The position numbers and the translations under genes were made by a program. Below are positions 10,020-18,090 of a stretch of DNA of 38,236 bases, in pieces (the stretch's first letter is position 1; the number at the start of each line of letters is the position of its first letter). The DNA is from an uncultured Clostridia bacterium (GTDB lineage Bacteria > Bacillota > Clostridia > TANB77 > CAG-508): the NCBI GenBank assembly GCA_944390295.1, contig CALXPV010000007.1, positions 1-38,236 of the forward strand. Direction: 5' to 3'. The notes under the pieces were generated by a model. The model made no database searches, was not told the origin of the DNA, and saw only the letters and a program-made list of their open reading frames with translations.

Positions 10020-10048
10020 ATATAATCACATTTTCTTTTCTATTTCAA
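10020..10048 (-). promoter_or_regulatory. Sigma-A-like promoter facing the 9.95-kb hairpins
   Basis: On the minus strand TTGAAA and TTATAT are separated by 17 bases, with no coding start before the hairpins at 9952-10014. Confidence 0.5.
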
Positions 10049-10110
10049 GTGTTTTTCTTCGTCATTTTTCGACTTTATATATAAAACACACGCATATTTA
10101 AAATTAAGAA

Positions 10111-10155
10111 AAAAGGTGGAAAACTAATTTTATATTTAATAGTTTTCCACCTTTT
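10111..10155 (-). terminator. Intrinsic terminator after pflA
   Basis: A 16-bp perfect stem (AAAAGGTGGAAAACTA with its complement), a 13-base loop and a T run on the minus strand, 45 bases past the pflA stop. Confidence 0.85.
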
Positions 10156-10200
10156 ATACAATTTTTACTAATATCAACTCAAAGAGTTTTAATATCTTCC

Positions 10201-10923
10201 TTAAATTCCTAAAATTTGTTTTGCTTTTTTAACTTCTTCGTTTGTTGGTATTTTTACATTTTCAAACTCGTATGGTACATTCATATTTTCCCATTTGAAT
10301 TTTCCTAAATTATGATATGGTAAAATCTCTACTTTTGTTACAGTCTTTAAAGAATCTATAAAAGCTTTTAATTCTTTTAAATCTTCTTCATTATCTGTAT
10401 AACCTGGAATTAAAACTTGTCTTATCCACATTTCTTTCCCATTATCACTTAAATATTTAGCAAATTCTAATTCTAATTTATTAGAAGCTCCTACTAAATC
10501 TTTACAAATATTATCATTTATACATTTAATATCTAGCAAAAATAAATCTGTAAGTTCTATTAGCTCTTTTATTTTATCTGTAATTGGTAGATTACCTGAT
10601 GTATCAATTGCCGTATGAATATTTCTTTTCTTCATTTCTTTAAACAAAGTAATTAATGCATCTACTTGTAAAAGTGGTTCTCCGCCACTAACAGTTATAC
10701 CACCTTCGCCTTGCATATATGGAATATATCTTTCTATTTTCTCTACAACATCTTTAATATTGTAAATTTTTCCAGACTTAATATCCCATGTATCTCTGTT
10801 TTGGCAATATTTACATCTTAAGTGACATCCTTGTGTAAATATTACAAATCTTATTCCTGGTCCATCAACTGCACCTAAGCTTTCAAACGAGTGTATCCTT
10901 AGTTGTTCTTTCGAATCTATCAT
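10201..10923 (-). CDS. pflA: Pyruvate formate-lyase activating enzyme
   Basis: This 240-residue radical SAM enzyme installs the glycyl radical on PflB using S-adenosylmethionine and a [4Fe-4S] cluster. The cluster motif C-x3-C-x2-C is present as C33, C37 and C40 (GCHLRCKYC), followed by the family sequence QNRDTWD. The glycine-rich SAM site GGITVSGGEP is also present. The length matches the short PflA form, without an extra ferredoxin domain. The gene lies 76 bases downstream of pflB on the same strand and has a TTCGGAGG-type ribosome site. A G/C-rich hairpin between the two genes may lower its expression relative to pflB. Identity is secure. Confidence 0.97.
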   Translation of the reverse strand: MIDSKEQLRIHSFESLGAVDGPGIRFVIFTQGCHLRCKYCQNRDTWDIKSGKIYNIKDVVEKIERYIPYMQGEGGITVSGGEPLLQVDALITLFKEMKKRNIHTAIDTSGNLPITDKIKELIELTDLFLLDIKCINDNICKDLVGASNKLELEFAKYLSDNGKEMWIRQVLIPGYTDNEEDLKELKAFIDSLKTVTKVEILPYHNLGKFKWENMNVPYEFENVKIPTNEEVKKAKQILGI

Positions 10924-10956
10924 ATTTCCTCCGAATAAATTTTTATATTATGCCTT

Positions 10957-10993
10957 AAAACGGGATTTTAGGACCGTCCCTAAATCCCGTTTT
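10957..10993. terminator. G/C-rich hairpin between pflB and pflA
   Basis: AAAACGGGATTT pairs perfectly with AAATCCCGTTTT around a GGACCGTCCC-containing centre. It begins 7 bases after the pflB stop. On the minus strand a few T residues follow, so it could be a partial terminator or an mRNA-stabilising end between pflB and pflA. It is clearly richer in G+C than the surrounding DNA. Confidence 0.65.
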
Positions 10994-10999
10994 AACAGA

Positions 11000-13246
11000 T
11001 TAAATTCTTTCATGTATTGTTCTATTTATTACATCTAATTGTTGTTCTCTTGTAAGTTTAATAAAGTTTACTGCATATCCAGAAACACGAACTGTTAATT
11101 GAGGATAATTTTCTGGGTGTTCCATAGCATCTTCAAGTAATGCTCTATCAAATACATTAACATTTATATGATGTCCTGTTTTAATAAAGTATCCTTGTAA
11201 CATATTTACCATGTTTGTTATTTGTGTTTCTCTGTCTTTTCCTAAAGTTCCTGGTGTTACAGCAAATGTATAAGAAATACCATCTTCTGAATATTCATAT
11301 GGTAATTTTGCTATTGTATTCATAGAAGCTAGTGCTCCATTTGAATCTCTTCCATGTAATGGGTTTGCACCTGGTCCAAAAGGTTCTCCTGCTCTTCTTC
11401 CATCTGGTGTATTTCCTGTAGCTTTTCCGTAAACTACATTTGATGTAATTGTTAAAATTGATAATGTATGTTTAGAATCTCTGTATGTTATATGTTTTTG
11501 TAATTTTCTTTGGAATGTTTTTACTAGTTCTACAGCAATATCATCAACTCTATCATCATCATTTCCGTATTTAGGGAAATCTCCTTCTACTTTGTAATCT
11601 ATAGCAAGTCCATCTTCGTTTCTAATAACTTTTACTTTTGCATATTTTATTGCAGAAAGTGAATCTGCTACTACAGATAAACCAGCAATTCCACATGCCA
11701 TTGTTCTTAAAATATCTTCTTCTCTATCATGTAAAGCCATTTCTAATGCTTCATATGAATATTTATCATGCATATAGTGAATAGCATTTAATGCTTTTAT
11801 ATATATTTTTGCAACATAATCCATCATTTGGTCAAATTTTTCCATTACTTCATTATAATCTAAGTATTCTGATGTAATTGGTGCAAATGTTGGTGTTATT
11901 TGTTTTCCAGAAATTTCGTCTTTTCCACCATTAATTGCATATAATAATGCTTTTGCAAGGTTTGCTCTTGCTCCAAAGAATTGCATTTGTTTACCTATCT
12001 TCATTGCAGATACACAACATGCTATTCCGTAGTCATCACCTAATGTGATTCTCATTAAATCATCATTTTCATATTGAATTGATGATGTATCTATTGATAT
12101 TTTTGCACAATATCTTTTAAATGCTTCTGGTAAATTCTTTGACCATAAAACTGTCAAGTTTGGTTCTGGTGCTGCACCAATATTTTCTAATGAATGTAGT
12201 ACTCTGTATGAGTTTTTAGTAACCAAAGTTCTACCATCTATACCCATACCTCCAATGCTTTCTGTTACCCATACTGGATCACCACTAAATAATTCATTAT
12301 ATTCTGGTGCTCTTAAGAATCTTACTAATCTTAATTTAATAATAAATTGATCCATTAATGATTGTGCTTCTGCTTCTGTTAATGTTCCATTTTCTAAATC
12401 TCTTTGGATATATATATCTAAGAATGTAGATGTTCTACCTAAACTCATTGCTGCTCCGTTTTGATCTTTAATTGCAGCTAAATATGCAAAATATAACCAT
12501 TGTATAGCTTCTTTTGCAGTTGTTGCAGGTCCAGATATATCAAATCCATAAGATTTTGCCATTTCTTTTAATTGTTTTAAAGCTTTTATTTGGTCAGCAA
12601 CTTCTTCTCTTTCTCTTATAACTTTCTCTGTAAATTCATCTGTATTTAAAGATGTATCTAATAATTTTTGTTTATCTTCAATTAATACATCAACACCATA
12701 TAATGCAACTCTTCTATAATCACCTATTATTCTTCCTCTACCATATCCATCTGGAAGACCTGTTATTAAGTGTGAACTTCTAGCAGCTCTTATATCTTTA
12801 GTATATACATCAAATACTCCATCGTTGTGAGTTTTTCTTAATGTATGGTATATATATTCAACTTCATCATCTACTTTATATCCGTAGCTTGCAGCTGATT
12901 TCTCAACAATTCTAATTCCACCATTTGGCATTATAGCTCTTTTTAATGGTGCATCTGTTTGAACTCCAACAATCTCTTCTAAATCTTTGTCTATATATCC
13001 TGGAGCATAAGCATCTATTCTTGATGGTGTTTTACAATCTGCATCTAACACTCCACCATTTTCTCTTTCTTTTTTGTATAGCTCTAATACTTCGTCCCAT
13101 AATTTTTTTGTATTGTCAGAAACTCCTGCTAAAAAAGATTCGTCTCCTTCATATGGAACATAATTTGCTTGAATAAATCCTCTTACGTCTATTTCTTTTG
13201 TCCATTCTCCAGACTTATTAAAACCATCCCATTGTTTGAAATCCAT
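11000..13246 (-). CDS. pflB: Formate C-acetyltransferase (pyruvate formate-lyase)
   Basis: This cytosolic glycyl-radical enzyme of 748 residues converts pyruvate and CoA to acetyl-CoA and formate in anaerobic metabolism. The adjacent catalytic cysteines are C410-C411 in [14 protein letters not shown]. The radical glycine is G723 in the C-terminal RVSGYAVNF motif. The length is close to the E. coli enzyme (760 residues). The CC pair and linked pflA separate it from glycerol dehydratase-like relatives. It is the first gene of the pflB-pflA operon, with a GGAGGG ribosome site and a promoter at 13292-13320 whose -35 overlaps a palindrome. Divergent to it is an XRE regulator. Identity is secure. 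Confidence 0.98.
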   Translation of the reverse strand: MDFKQWDGFNKSGEWTKEIDVRGFIQANYVPYEGDESFLAGVSDNTKKLWDEVLELYKKERENGGVLDADCKTPSRIDAYAPGYIDKDLEEIVGVQTDAPLKRAIMPNGGIRIVEKSAASYGYKVDDEVEYIYHTLRKTHNDGVFDVYTKDIRAARSSHLITGLPDGYGRGRIIGDYRRVALYGVDVLIEDKQKLLDTSLNTDEFTEKVIREREEVADQIKALKQLKEMAKSYGFDISGPATTAKEAIQWLYFAYLAAIKDQNGAAMSLGRTSTFLDIYIQRDLENGTLTEAEAQSLMDQFIIKLRLVRFLRAPEYNELFSGDPVWVTESIGGMGIDGRTLVTKNSYRVLHSLENIGAAPEPNLTVLWSKNLPEAFKRYCAKISIDTSSIQYENDDLMRITLGDDYGIACCVSAMKIGKQMQFFGARANLAKALLYAINGGKDEISGKQITPTFAPITSEYLDYNEVMEKFDQMMDYVAKIYIKALNAIHYMHDKYSYEALEMALHDREEDILRTMACGIAGLSVVADSLSAIKYAKVKVIRNEDGLAIDYKVEGDFPKYGNDDDRVDDIAVELVKTFQRKLQKHITYRDSKHTLSILTITSNVVYGKATGNTPDGRRAGEPFGPGANPLHGRDSNGALASMNTIAKLPYEYSEDGISYTFAVTPGTLGKDRETQITNMVNMLQGYFIKTGHHINVNVFDRALLEDAMEHPENYPQLTVRVSGYAVNFIKLTREQQLDVINRTIHERI

Positions 13247-13291
13247 CGATTATATCCCTCCTATTATATTTTTAGCTTACCCGCTCTTATC

Positions 13292-13320
13292 ATCATAACA
13301 TAAGTGATAATAGTTATCAA
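13292..13320 (-). promoter_or_regulatory. pflB promoter with overlapping palindromic operator
   Basis: On the minus strand TTGATA and TATGAT are separated by 17 bases. The -35 overlaps the inverted repeat TGATAA-TAG-TTATCA (13305-13319). Two further small palindromes lie between the divergent genes: TCGAA-T-TTCGA (13352-13362) and GTTAA-TG-TTAAC (13384-13395). These are candidate regulator sites. The spacing does not match a standard FNR box, and I cannot say which regulator binds. Confidence 0.55.
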
Positions 13321-13464
13321 TGTATTTTTTAAAAATTCATAAATATATTTGTCGAATTTCGAAATACTAATATTAATCGTTTGGTTAATGTTAACTTTGC
13401 TGTTTCTTCTAGGTTCATTTTCAAAATGCTATATTCTAGGTATATTAATAATTAGGAGGTTCTT

Positions 13465-13797
13465 ATGGCTTTAGATTATTCTATTATAGGTGAAAGATTA
13501 AAAAGAGCAAGACTTGCGAAAAATTTAACACAAGAAAATTTAGCAGAAAAAATAGATGTATCTGTTGCCTTTTTAAGTAGAGTAGAATGTGGACATTCAC
13601 ATTTTAATTTAAATAGACTTTCTCAAGTTTGCAAATTATTAGATGTATCAGAAGGTTATATTTTATCTGGAACATCTGATGATTCCAAATCTTATTTAGA
13701 AGATGATTTTAGAGAACTACTTGCAAAATGCTCTCCAGAAAAACAAAGATTAATTTATAATATAGCAAAAACAATAGCCGAAGATGAAAGTTTATAA
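13465..13797 (+). CDS. XRE-family transcriptional regulator divergent from pflB
   Basis: This 110-residue protein has one N-terminal helix-turn-helix of the Cro/CI (XRE) type at residues ~8-62 (GERLKRARLAKNLTQENLA, then VSVAFLSRVECG), and a short helical C-terminus of about 40 residues that lacks a recognised sensor domain. An ideal AGGAGG site precedes the ATG. Its position, divergent from pflB across a 218-base region with several palindromes, makes it a candidate regulator of pflB or of itself. This is inference from position only. Its last 6 bases overlap the end of the convergent rqcP gene. Confidence 0.85.
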   Translation: MALDYSIIGERLKRARLAKNLTQENLAEKIDVSVAFLSRVECGHSHFNLNRLSQVCKLLDVSEGYILSGTSDDSKSYLEDDFRELLAKCSPEKQRLIYNIAKTIAEDESL

Positions 13798-14028
13798 TAA
13801 CTTTATCATCTCCGGCATATTTTTTCCTTGAACTTTTGGTATTTCTACAATTTCAAATTTTGATATTTTCTCTCCAAATTTTAATTCAACAATGTCTCCA
13901 ATTTTTACCTCGTAGCTAGGTTTTACTTGCTTTCCATTTACAACTACTCTTCCCATATCTGCCATTTCGTTTGCTATTGTTCTTCTTTTTATTATTCTTG
14001 CTACTTTTAAAAATTTATCTATTCTCAT
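13792..14028 (-). CDS. rqcP: S4-domain RNA-binding protein RqcP (YabO)
   Basis: This 78-residue protein consists almost entirely of an S4 RNA-binding domain (MRIDKFLKVARIIKRRTIANE, then GRVVVNGKQVKPSYEVKIGD). Length and start closely resemble B. subtilis YabO/RqcP. That protein works with RqcH in ribosome-associated quality control, stabilising the P-site tRNA on stalled 60S-equivalent 50S subunits during alanine tailing. It follows the Asn/Cys-rich membrane protein gene, is likely the last gene of the minus-strand cluster, and has a GAGGGGG ribosome site. The related heat-shock protein Hsp15 is an alternative within the family, but the length favours RqcP. Confidence 0.85.
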   Translation of the reverse strand: MRIDKFLKVARIIKRRTIANEMADMGRVVVNGKQVKPSYEVKIGDIVELKFGEKISKFEIVEIPKVQGKNMPEMIKLL

Positions 14029-14104
14029 AAAAACCCCCTCTTAAATATTATAGGTAACTTCGGCCTTATATACATAAACGAAAGAGGCTTTTTAAGCTCG
14101 CTTA

Positions 14105-14521
14105 CTATCTTCTTCTATAGCAACCATAAAATGTACCGGTATTATTTGGGTTACAATTATTGTTTGCATTTTCTGGTATATTTACTCTTCCATTTACTGT
14201 TAATACATTGTTTCCATTATTATTATTATAAAAATTGGAATTGTTATTACAACAATTAGAATTATTATTGTTACAACAATTTCGTATATTTCTTAACCAT
14301 CTGCATATATATTTACTAATCCATGCAGCTAAAAATGATATTATTGTATATATAATAACTGCTATTAAAAATGCCGTACTGCCTAATATTGTCGCTACAA
14401 CTAATAGTACTGCAAATGTAATAGCTGCAACTAGAATTGGACAATCTAATAATCTCTCTAATGCTATAGATATAATTATTATTGCAATTGGTATTGAAAA
14501 GAAAAATAATAAAATATTCAT
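14105..14521 (-). CDS. Small membrane protein with an Asn/Cys-rich tail, unknown function
   Basis: This 138-residue protein begins with hydrophobic segments at residues ~1-22, 28-50 and 52-75, and then changes to a tail with repeated Asn runs and paired cysteines (RNCCNNNNSNCC, NNNSNFYNNNNGNN) that ends in GCYRRR. The tail's codons are almost all AAT/AAC and TGT, as in a simple-sequence expansion. An AGGAGGAAT ribosome site precedes the ATG. It lies between truA and rqcP on the same strand. I do not recognise a family. The six cysteines of the tail could bind metal or form disulfides, but that is only a possibility. Confidence 0.7.
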   Translation of the reverse strand: MNILLFFFSIPIAIIIISIALERLLDCPILVAAITFAVLLVVATILGSTAFLIAVIIYTIISFLAAWISKYICRWLRNIRNCCNNNNSNCCNNNSNFYNNNNGNNVLTVNGRVNIPENANNNCNPNNTGTFYGCYRRR

Positions 14522-14574
14522 ATTTATTCCTCCTATATGAGCTTTATATATATTATGAATATTTTATTTTTTTG

Positions 14575-15315
14575 TTACTTTTCATATTCTACACTAACTA
14601 GGTATAAACCACATGGTGGCAATGTTTTTCCCGCATTTTGTCTGTTTTTAGATTCTATTATTTTTGTTATATCTTCTGGTTTTATTTTGTTTAACCCAAC
14701 TTCTACTAGAGTTCCAGAAATAATTCTTACCATATTATATAAAAATCCATTCCCTGTAAGCTCTATTATAATTCTTTCTCCATCTTGTTCTACTTTTGCA
14801 TTATAAATTGTTCTTACACTACTTTTACTGCTTGTCCCACTAGATTTAAATGCTGAAAAATCGTGTTCTCCAACAAAAAATTTAACAGCTTCTTGCATTT
14901 TCTTTACATCTAATTGCATTTTTATATTATATTCCAAATTTCTATAGATTGCGCTTCCTGTTTCAGATGTATTTATTATATACCTATATGTTTTTCTTTT
15001 GCAGTTATATCTACTATGAAATCTTTCATCTACTTCTTCTGCTTTTTTTATTCTTATAGATTGTTTAATTCTAGAATTAATTGCAATCGCAAATTTTTCT
15101 ATAGGTATATTTGAATTTGTTTTAAAATTCGCCACTTGTCCTAACGCATGTACCCCGGCATCAGTTCTACCAGAGCCAATTATTTCTATTTCTTCTTTTG
15201 TAAGGTCTGAAATAACTTTTTCCAAATTTCCTTGTATATTTAATTTATTTGGTTGTTTTTGCCAACCATTAAATTCTTTACCATCATATTCTATTGTTAA
15301 TCTTATATTTCTCAT
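14575..15315 (-). CDS. truA: tRNA pseudouridine(38-40) synthase TruA
   Basis: TruA forms pseudouridine at positions 38-40 of the tRNA anticodon stem. This protein has 246 residues, the usual length. The catalytic aspartate is D52 in [15 protein letters not shown], the family signature. The early [15 protein letters not shown] motif and the C-terminal [20 protein letters not shown] motif are present. Its ATG overlaps the recR stop codon by four bases (ATGA), so the two are probably translationally coupled. In many Firmicutes truA is found with ribosomal protein genes instead, so its place after recR is lineage-specific. Identity is secure. Confidence 0.97.
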   Translation of the reverse strand: MRNIRLTIEYDGKEFNGWQKQPNKLNIQGNLEKVISDLTKEEIEIIGSGRTDAGVHALGQVANFKTNSNIPIEKFAIAINSRIKQSIRIKKAEEVDERFHSRYNCKRKTYRYIINTSETGSAIYRNLEYNIKMQLDVKKMQEAVKFFVGEHDFSAFKSSGTSSKSSVRTIYNAKVEQDGERIIIELTGNGFLYNMVRIISGTLVEVGLNKIKPEDITKIIESKNRQNAGKTLPPCGLYLVSVEYEK

Positions 15316-15911
15316 ACTTCCATACGTCCTTCTAAAGCTTGTAGTAAAGTAATTTCATCTGTATATTCTAAATCTCCTCCAATTGGAATACCTCTTGCAA
15401 TTCTTGTTACTTTTATTCCTAAAGGTTTAATTAGTTTAGATAAATACATTGCTGTAGCTTCACCTTCTACCCTTGGATTTGTTGCTAATATTACTTCTTT
15501 TACTTCACCTGTTTGCAATCTTGTTAATAGCTCACGTATCTTTATATCTTCTGGTCCAATTCCATTCATAGGTGAAATTGATCCATGTAATACATGATAA
15601 ACGCCTTTATATTCATGTGTCTTTTCCATTGCAATTATATCTTTTACATCTTCTACAACACAAATAGTAGATTTATCTCTTTTTGGATTTGCACAAATCA
15701 TACAAGGATCTGTATCAGAAATATTAAAACATACTGAACAATACTTTAAATTTTTTCTAGCTGTTTCTATTGCATCTATAAACTCTTTTGCAGTTTCATC
15801 ATTACAATTTAACATATAAAAAGCTAGTCTTGTTGCTGTTTTATGTCCTATACTAGGTAATTTTTCAAAGTTTTCTATTAGTTTTTCTATTGATGGTGAA
15901 TATATTGACAT
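15312..15911 (-). CDS. recR: Recombination mediator RecR
   Basis: RecR acts with RecO (and RecF) to load RecA onto single-stranded DNA in repair. The protein has 199 residues, typical. An N-terminal helix-hairpin-helix ([17 protein letters not shown], ~18-34) comes first, then the zinc finger with C58, C61, C70 and C73 (YCSVC, CMIC), then a Toprim domain from ~80 ([15 protein letters not shown]). The C-terminal [20 protein letters not shown] motif is characteristic. It lies 12 bases after ybaB and overlaps truA, in the order dnaX-ybaB-recR shared by most bacteria. The ribosome site is AAGGAG. Confidence 0.98.
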   Translation of the reverse strand: MSIYSPSIEKLIENFEKLPSIGHKTATRLAFYMLNCNDETAKEFIDAIETARKNLKYCSVCFNISDTDPCMICANPKRDKSTICVVEDVKDIIAMEKTHEYKGVYHVLHGSISPMNGIGPEDIKIRELLTRLQTGEVKEVILATNPRVEGEATAMYLSKLIKPLGIKVTRIARGIPIGGDLEYTDEITLLQALEGRMEV

Positions 15912-15923
15912 TTTAATAGCTCC

Positions 15924-16268
15924 TTACATTAATCCTGGTATATTAAATTTTCCCATTTGTTGTTTTGTTGCACTATCTACTTTTCCTAATGCATCATTAA
16001 CACATGTAATAATTAAATCTTGTAGCATTTCTACATCATCTGGATCTACTATTTCTGGTTTTAAAGTAACTTCTTTTAAAACTTTATCACCTGTTACTTT
16101 AACTGTAATTGCTCCTCCACCTGCTGAACTTTCAAATTCTTGTGCTGAAATCTCACTTTGTGTTTTTTCTAAGTCAGCTTGCATTTTTTTTGCTTCTTTC
16201 ATTAAGTTATTTAGATTCATTCCTCCGAATCCTCCCATTCCTCCTGGGAATCCTCCACGTCTTGCCAT
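15924..16268 (-). CDS. YbaB/EbfC-family nucleoid-associated protein
   Basis: This small DNA-binding protein of 114 residues belongs to the YbaB/EbfC family, which forms dimers on the nucleoid and nearly always lies between dnaX and recR, as here. The start is Gly/Met-rich (GGFPGGMGGFGGMNLNNLMK), and the helical MQADLEKTQ segment follows. The conserved core VKVTGDKVLKEVTLKPEIVDPDDVEMLQDL (shown in part: PEIVDPDDVEMLQDL) is intact. An AGGAGG site precedes the ATG, and the gene starts 14 bases after dnaX. Its precise role in the cell is not settled in any species. Confidence 0.95.
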   Translation of the reverse strand: MARRGGFPGGMGGFGGMNLNNLMKEAKKMQADLEKTQSEISAQEFESSAGGGAITVKVTGDKVLKEVTLKPEIVDPDDVEMLQDLIITCVNDALGKVDSATKQQMGKFNIPGLM

Positions 16269-16282
16269 ATTAAAACCTCCTA

Positions 16283-17896
16283 TTATTCTTCTATTATATC
16301 TATTGGAAGATCCATATCTTGTATGAAACCTTCTATTCCAGAAACTGGTTCTGGTTCATTTGCTTTATTATCTATAAATTTTACTTTCATATCTTTTCCA
16401 TATGCTATAGATACTTGTTTTTGTATCTCATTAATATTTTCTGGCTTTTCTAAAATAGTTCTACTTAATGGATTTAGTCCATTTTTGAAATTAATTCCTA
16501 CTGTCATATCATTTATTTCTGAAACAGTTGTATTTAAAAGATTTGCGTAAAGCATCATCTTCTTTTCTTCTTTAAATCTACCAATTATTTCTCTCCAAAA
16601 AGAATTGTTTTTTATACTTTCTGGGCTTGCAGGCTTAGGAACTACTTTTTCCACGTTTTGTGGTTTTGCTTGTGTTTGTACTTGTGCTCTTGCCGTATTT
16701 CCTCTAGCCAATTTACTTATATAATCTTCTAATTTAAATACTCTTCTTTGTAATTCTTGAACATCTGCATTATTTGTATGTGATATATTTTCGCCATTGT
16801 TTTGGCTTTGTCCAATATTATTTCTATCACATAACTTTATAAATCCAGCTTCTAACATTATTGTTTTTTGTGATGACCATTTCATATTATTTTCTAGTTC
16901 TGATAATTCATATATTAAATGTACAAGTTCCTCTTTTTCTACCATTGTAGATATTTCTTTTAATTTTTCTATTTCTTTTTCGCTATGTATTCCGGTTTCT
17001 CCAGTCACTTTATACAATAATAAATCTTTAACATATTTTATTACTTCCCATAAAAAATTTCCTTGGTCTTTTCCTTCAGCAATTACTTCTTTTATTACTT
17101 TTAAAACTGTTTCTACATCTTTTTTTATAACAGATTCTGTAATTTGCTCTATATATGTTATTTTTGGAATTCCAACTAATTCTTTAATTTTATCTTCAGT
17201 TATATCATTATCTCCATCTTGAAGACATCTTTCTAATATACTTAAAGCATCACGCATTGCTCCTTCTGATAGTGAAGCAATTATTTTTAGTGCGCTTTCT
17301 TCTACATTTATTTTACTTTCATTACATACAATATTTAATCTTTTAACAATATTTTCGTTTGATAATTTTTTAAAGTCAAATCTTTGACATCTAGAAAGAA
17401 TTGTTGCTGGAAGTTTTTGTGGTTCTGTTGTCGCCAAGATAAATTTAACATGTGCAGGTGGCTCTTCTAAAGTTTTTAATAGAGCATTGAATGCTCCTGT
17501 AGATAGCATATGTACCTCATCAATTATATATACTCTATATTTTGCAAGTGTTGGAAGGAAATTAACTTCATCTCTTATTAATCTTATATCTTCTACACTA
17601 TTATTTGATGCTGCATCCATTTCTACAATATCTGTTAATGAGCCAGATAGTGCTGCTTTACATATTTCGCATTCATTACATGGTTCACCATCTTTTGGAT
17701 TTAAACAGTTTACTGCTCTTGCTAATATTTTTGCGGCAGATGTTTTTCCTGTACCTCTGCATCCATTAAAAAGATATGCATGTCCTACTCTATTTGAAAT
17801 TAATTGATTTTTTAAAGTTTTAGTAATATGTTCTTGCCCAACTATTTCGCCAAATGTTAATGGTCTAAATTTTCTATATAATGCTGTATATGCCAC
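16283..17896 (-). CDS. dnaX: DNA polymerase III subunits tau/gamma (clamp loader)
   Basis: DnaX is the ATPase of the clamp loader that places the sliding clamp on DNA. This protein has 537 residues. Walker A is G45-T52 (GCRGTGKT). The zinc site uses C64, C73, C76 and C79. The DEVH box is 126-129 and the SRC arginine-finger motif is 168-170. Beyond residue ~370 the sequence is a variable linker and tau-like tail. The start codon is GTG, with AAGGGAAGTG upstream. At codons 428-430 the heptamer A-AAA-AAC could allow a -1 shift ending nine codons later, which would yield a shorter gamma-like form (see findings). SRP RNA lies immediately upstream. Confidence 0.97.
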   Translation of the reverse strand: MAYTALYRKFRPLTFGEIVGQEHITKTLKNQLISNRVGHAYLFNGCRGTGKTSAAKILARAVNCLNPKDGEPCNECEICKAALSGSLTDIVEMDAASNNSVEDIRLIRDEVNFLPTLAKYRVYIIDEVHMLSTGAFNALLKTLEEPPAHVKFILATTEPQKLPATILSRCQRFDFKKLSNENIVKRLNIVCNESKINVEESALKIIASLSEGAMRDALSILERCLQDGDNDITEDKIKELVGIPKITYIEQITESVIKKDVETVLKVIKEVIAEGKDQGNFLWEVIKYVKDLLLYKVTGETGIHSEKEIEKLKEISTMVEKEELVHLIYELSELENNMKWSSQKTIMLEAGFIKLCDRNNIGQSQNNGENISHTNNADVQELQRRVFKLEDYISKLARGNTARAQVQTQAKPQNVEKVVPKPASPESIKNNSFWREIIGRFKEEKKMMLYANLLNTTVSEINDMTVGINFKNGLNPLSRTILEKPENINEIQKQVSIAYGKDMKVKFIDNKANEPEPVSGIEGFIQDMDLPIDIIEE

Positions 17897-17915
17897 TTTA
17901 TCACTTCCCTTAATT

Positions 17916-18043
17916 TAAGTTTAGCCTCTCTATGGAAAGTAATTATTCCACATAAATACACTACTTATTGCTGCTTCCTTCCGGACCTGACAAGGTTCAT
18001 AGCTTTTTATTGGAGATTACTTTCCATACAAAGGCTAAACTCT
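17916..18043 (-). ncRNA. ffs: Signal recognition particle RNA, small bacterial type
   Basis: The minus strand contains GTCAGGTCCGGAAGGAAGCA, the universal SRP domain IV apical sequence. Complementary ends, AGTTTAGCCT (17918-17927) and AGGCTAAACT (18032-18041), close one long hairpin, with GGAAAGTAAT / ATTACTTTCC pairing inside. The length of about 125 bases corresponds to the small 4.5S-type RNA without an Alu domain. It has its own promoter (18056-18084) and lies only ~20 bases upstream of dnaX with no terminator between. The exact ends are estimated from the closing stem. Confidence 0.95.
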
Positions 18044-18055
18044 TAATACTTTGCT

Positions 18056-18084
18056 ATTATATATGTTTTTTTTATTTTTATCAA
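18056..18084 (-). promoter_or_regulatory. Sigma-A promoter of SRP RNA
   Basis: On the minus strand TTGATA and a perfect TATAAT are separated by 17 bases. The predicted start near 18047 lies a few bases before the closing stem of SRP RNA. Confidence 0.8.
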
Positions 18085-18090
18085 GTATAT

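Noticed and set aside
13305-13319. FNR or Crp box on the pflB promoter
   Set aside because: The half-sites are seven bases apart, not four as in FNR boxes, and the full consensus is not met.
10924-13464. ZTP (pfl-motif) riboswitch near pflB/pflA
   Set aside because: The conserved sequence of that riboswitch is not present in the leader of pflB or between the genes.
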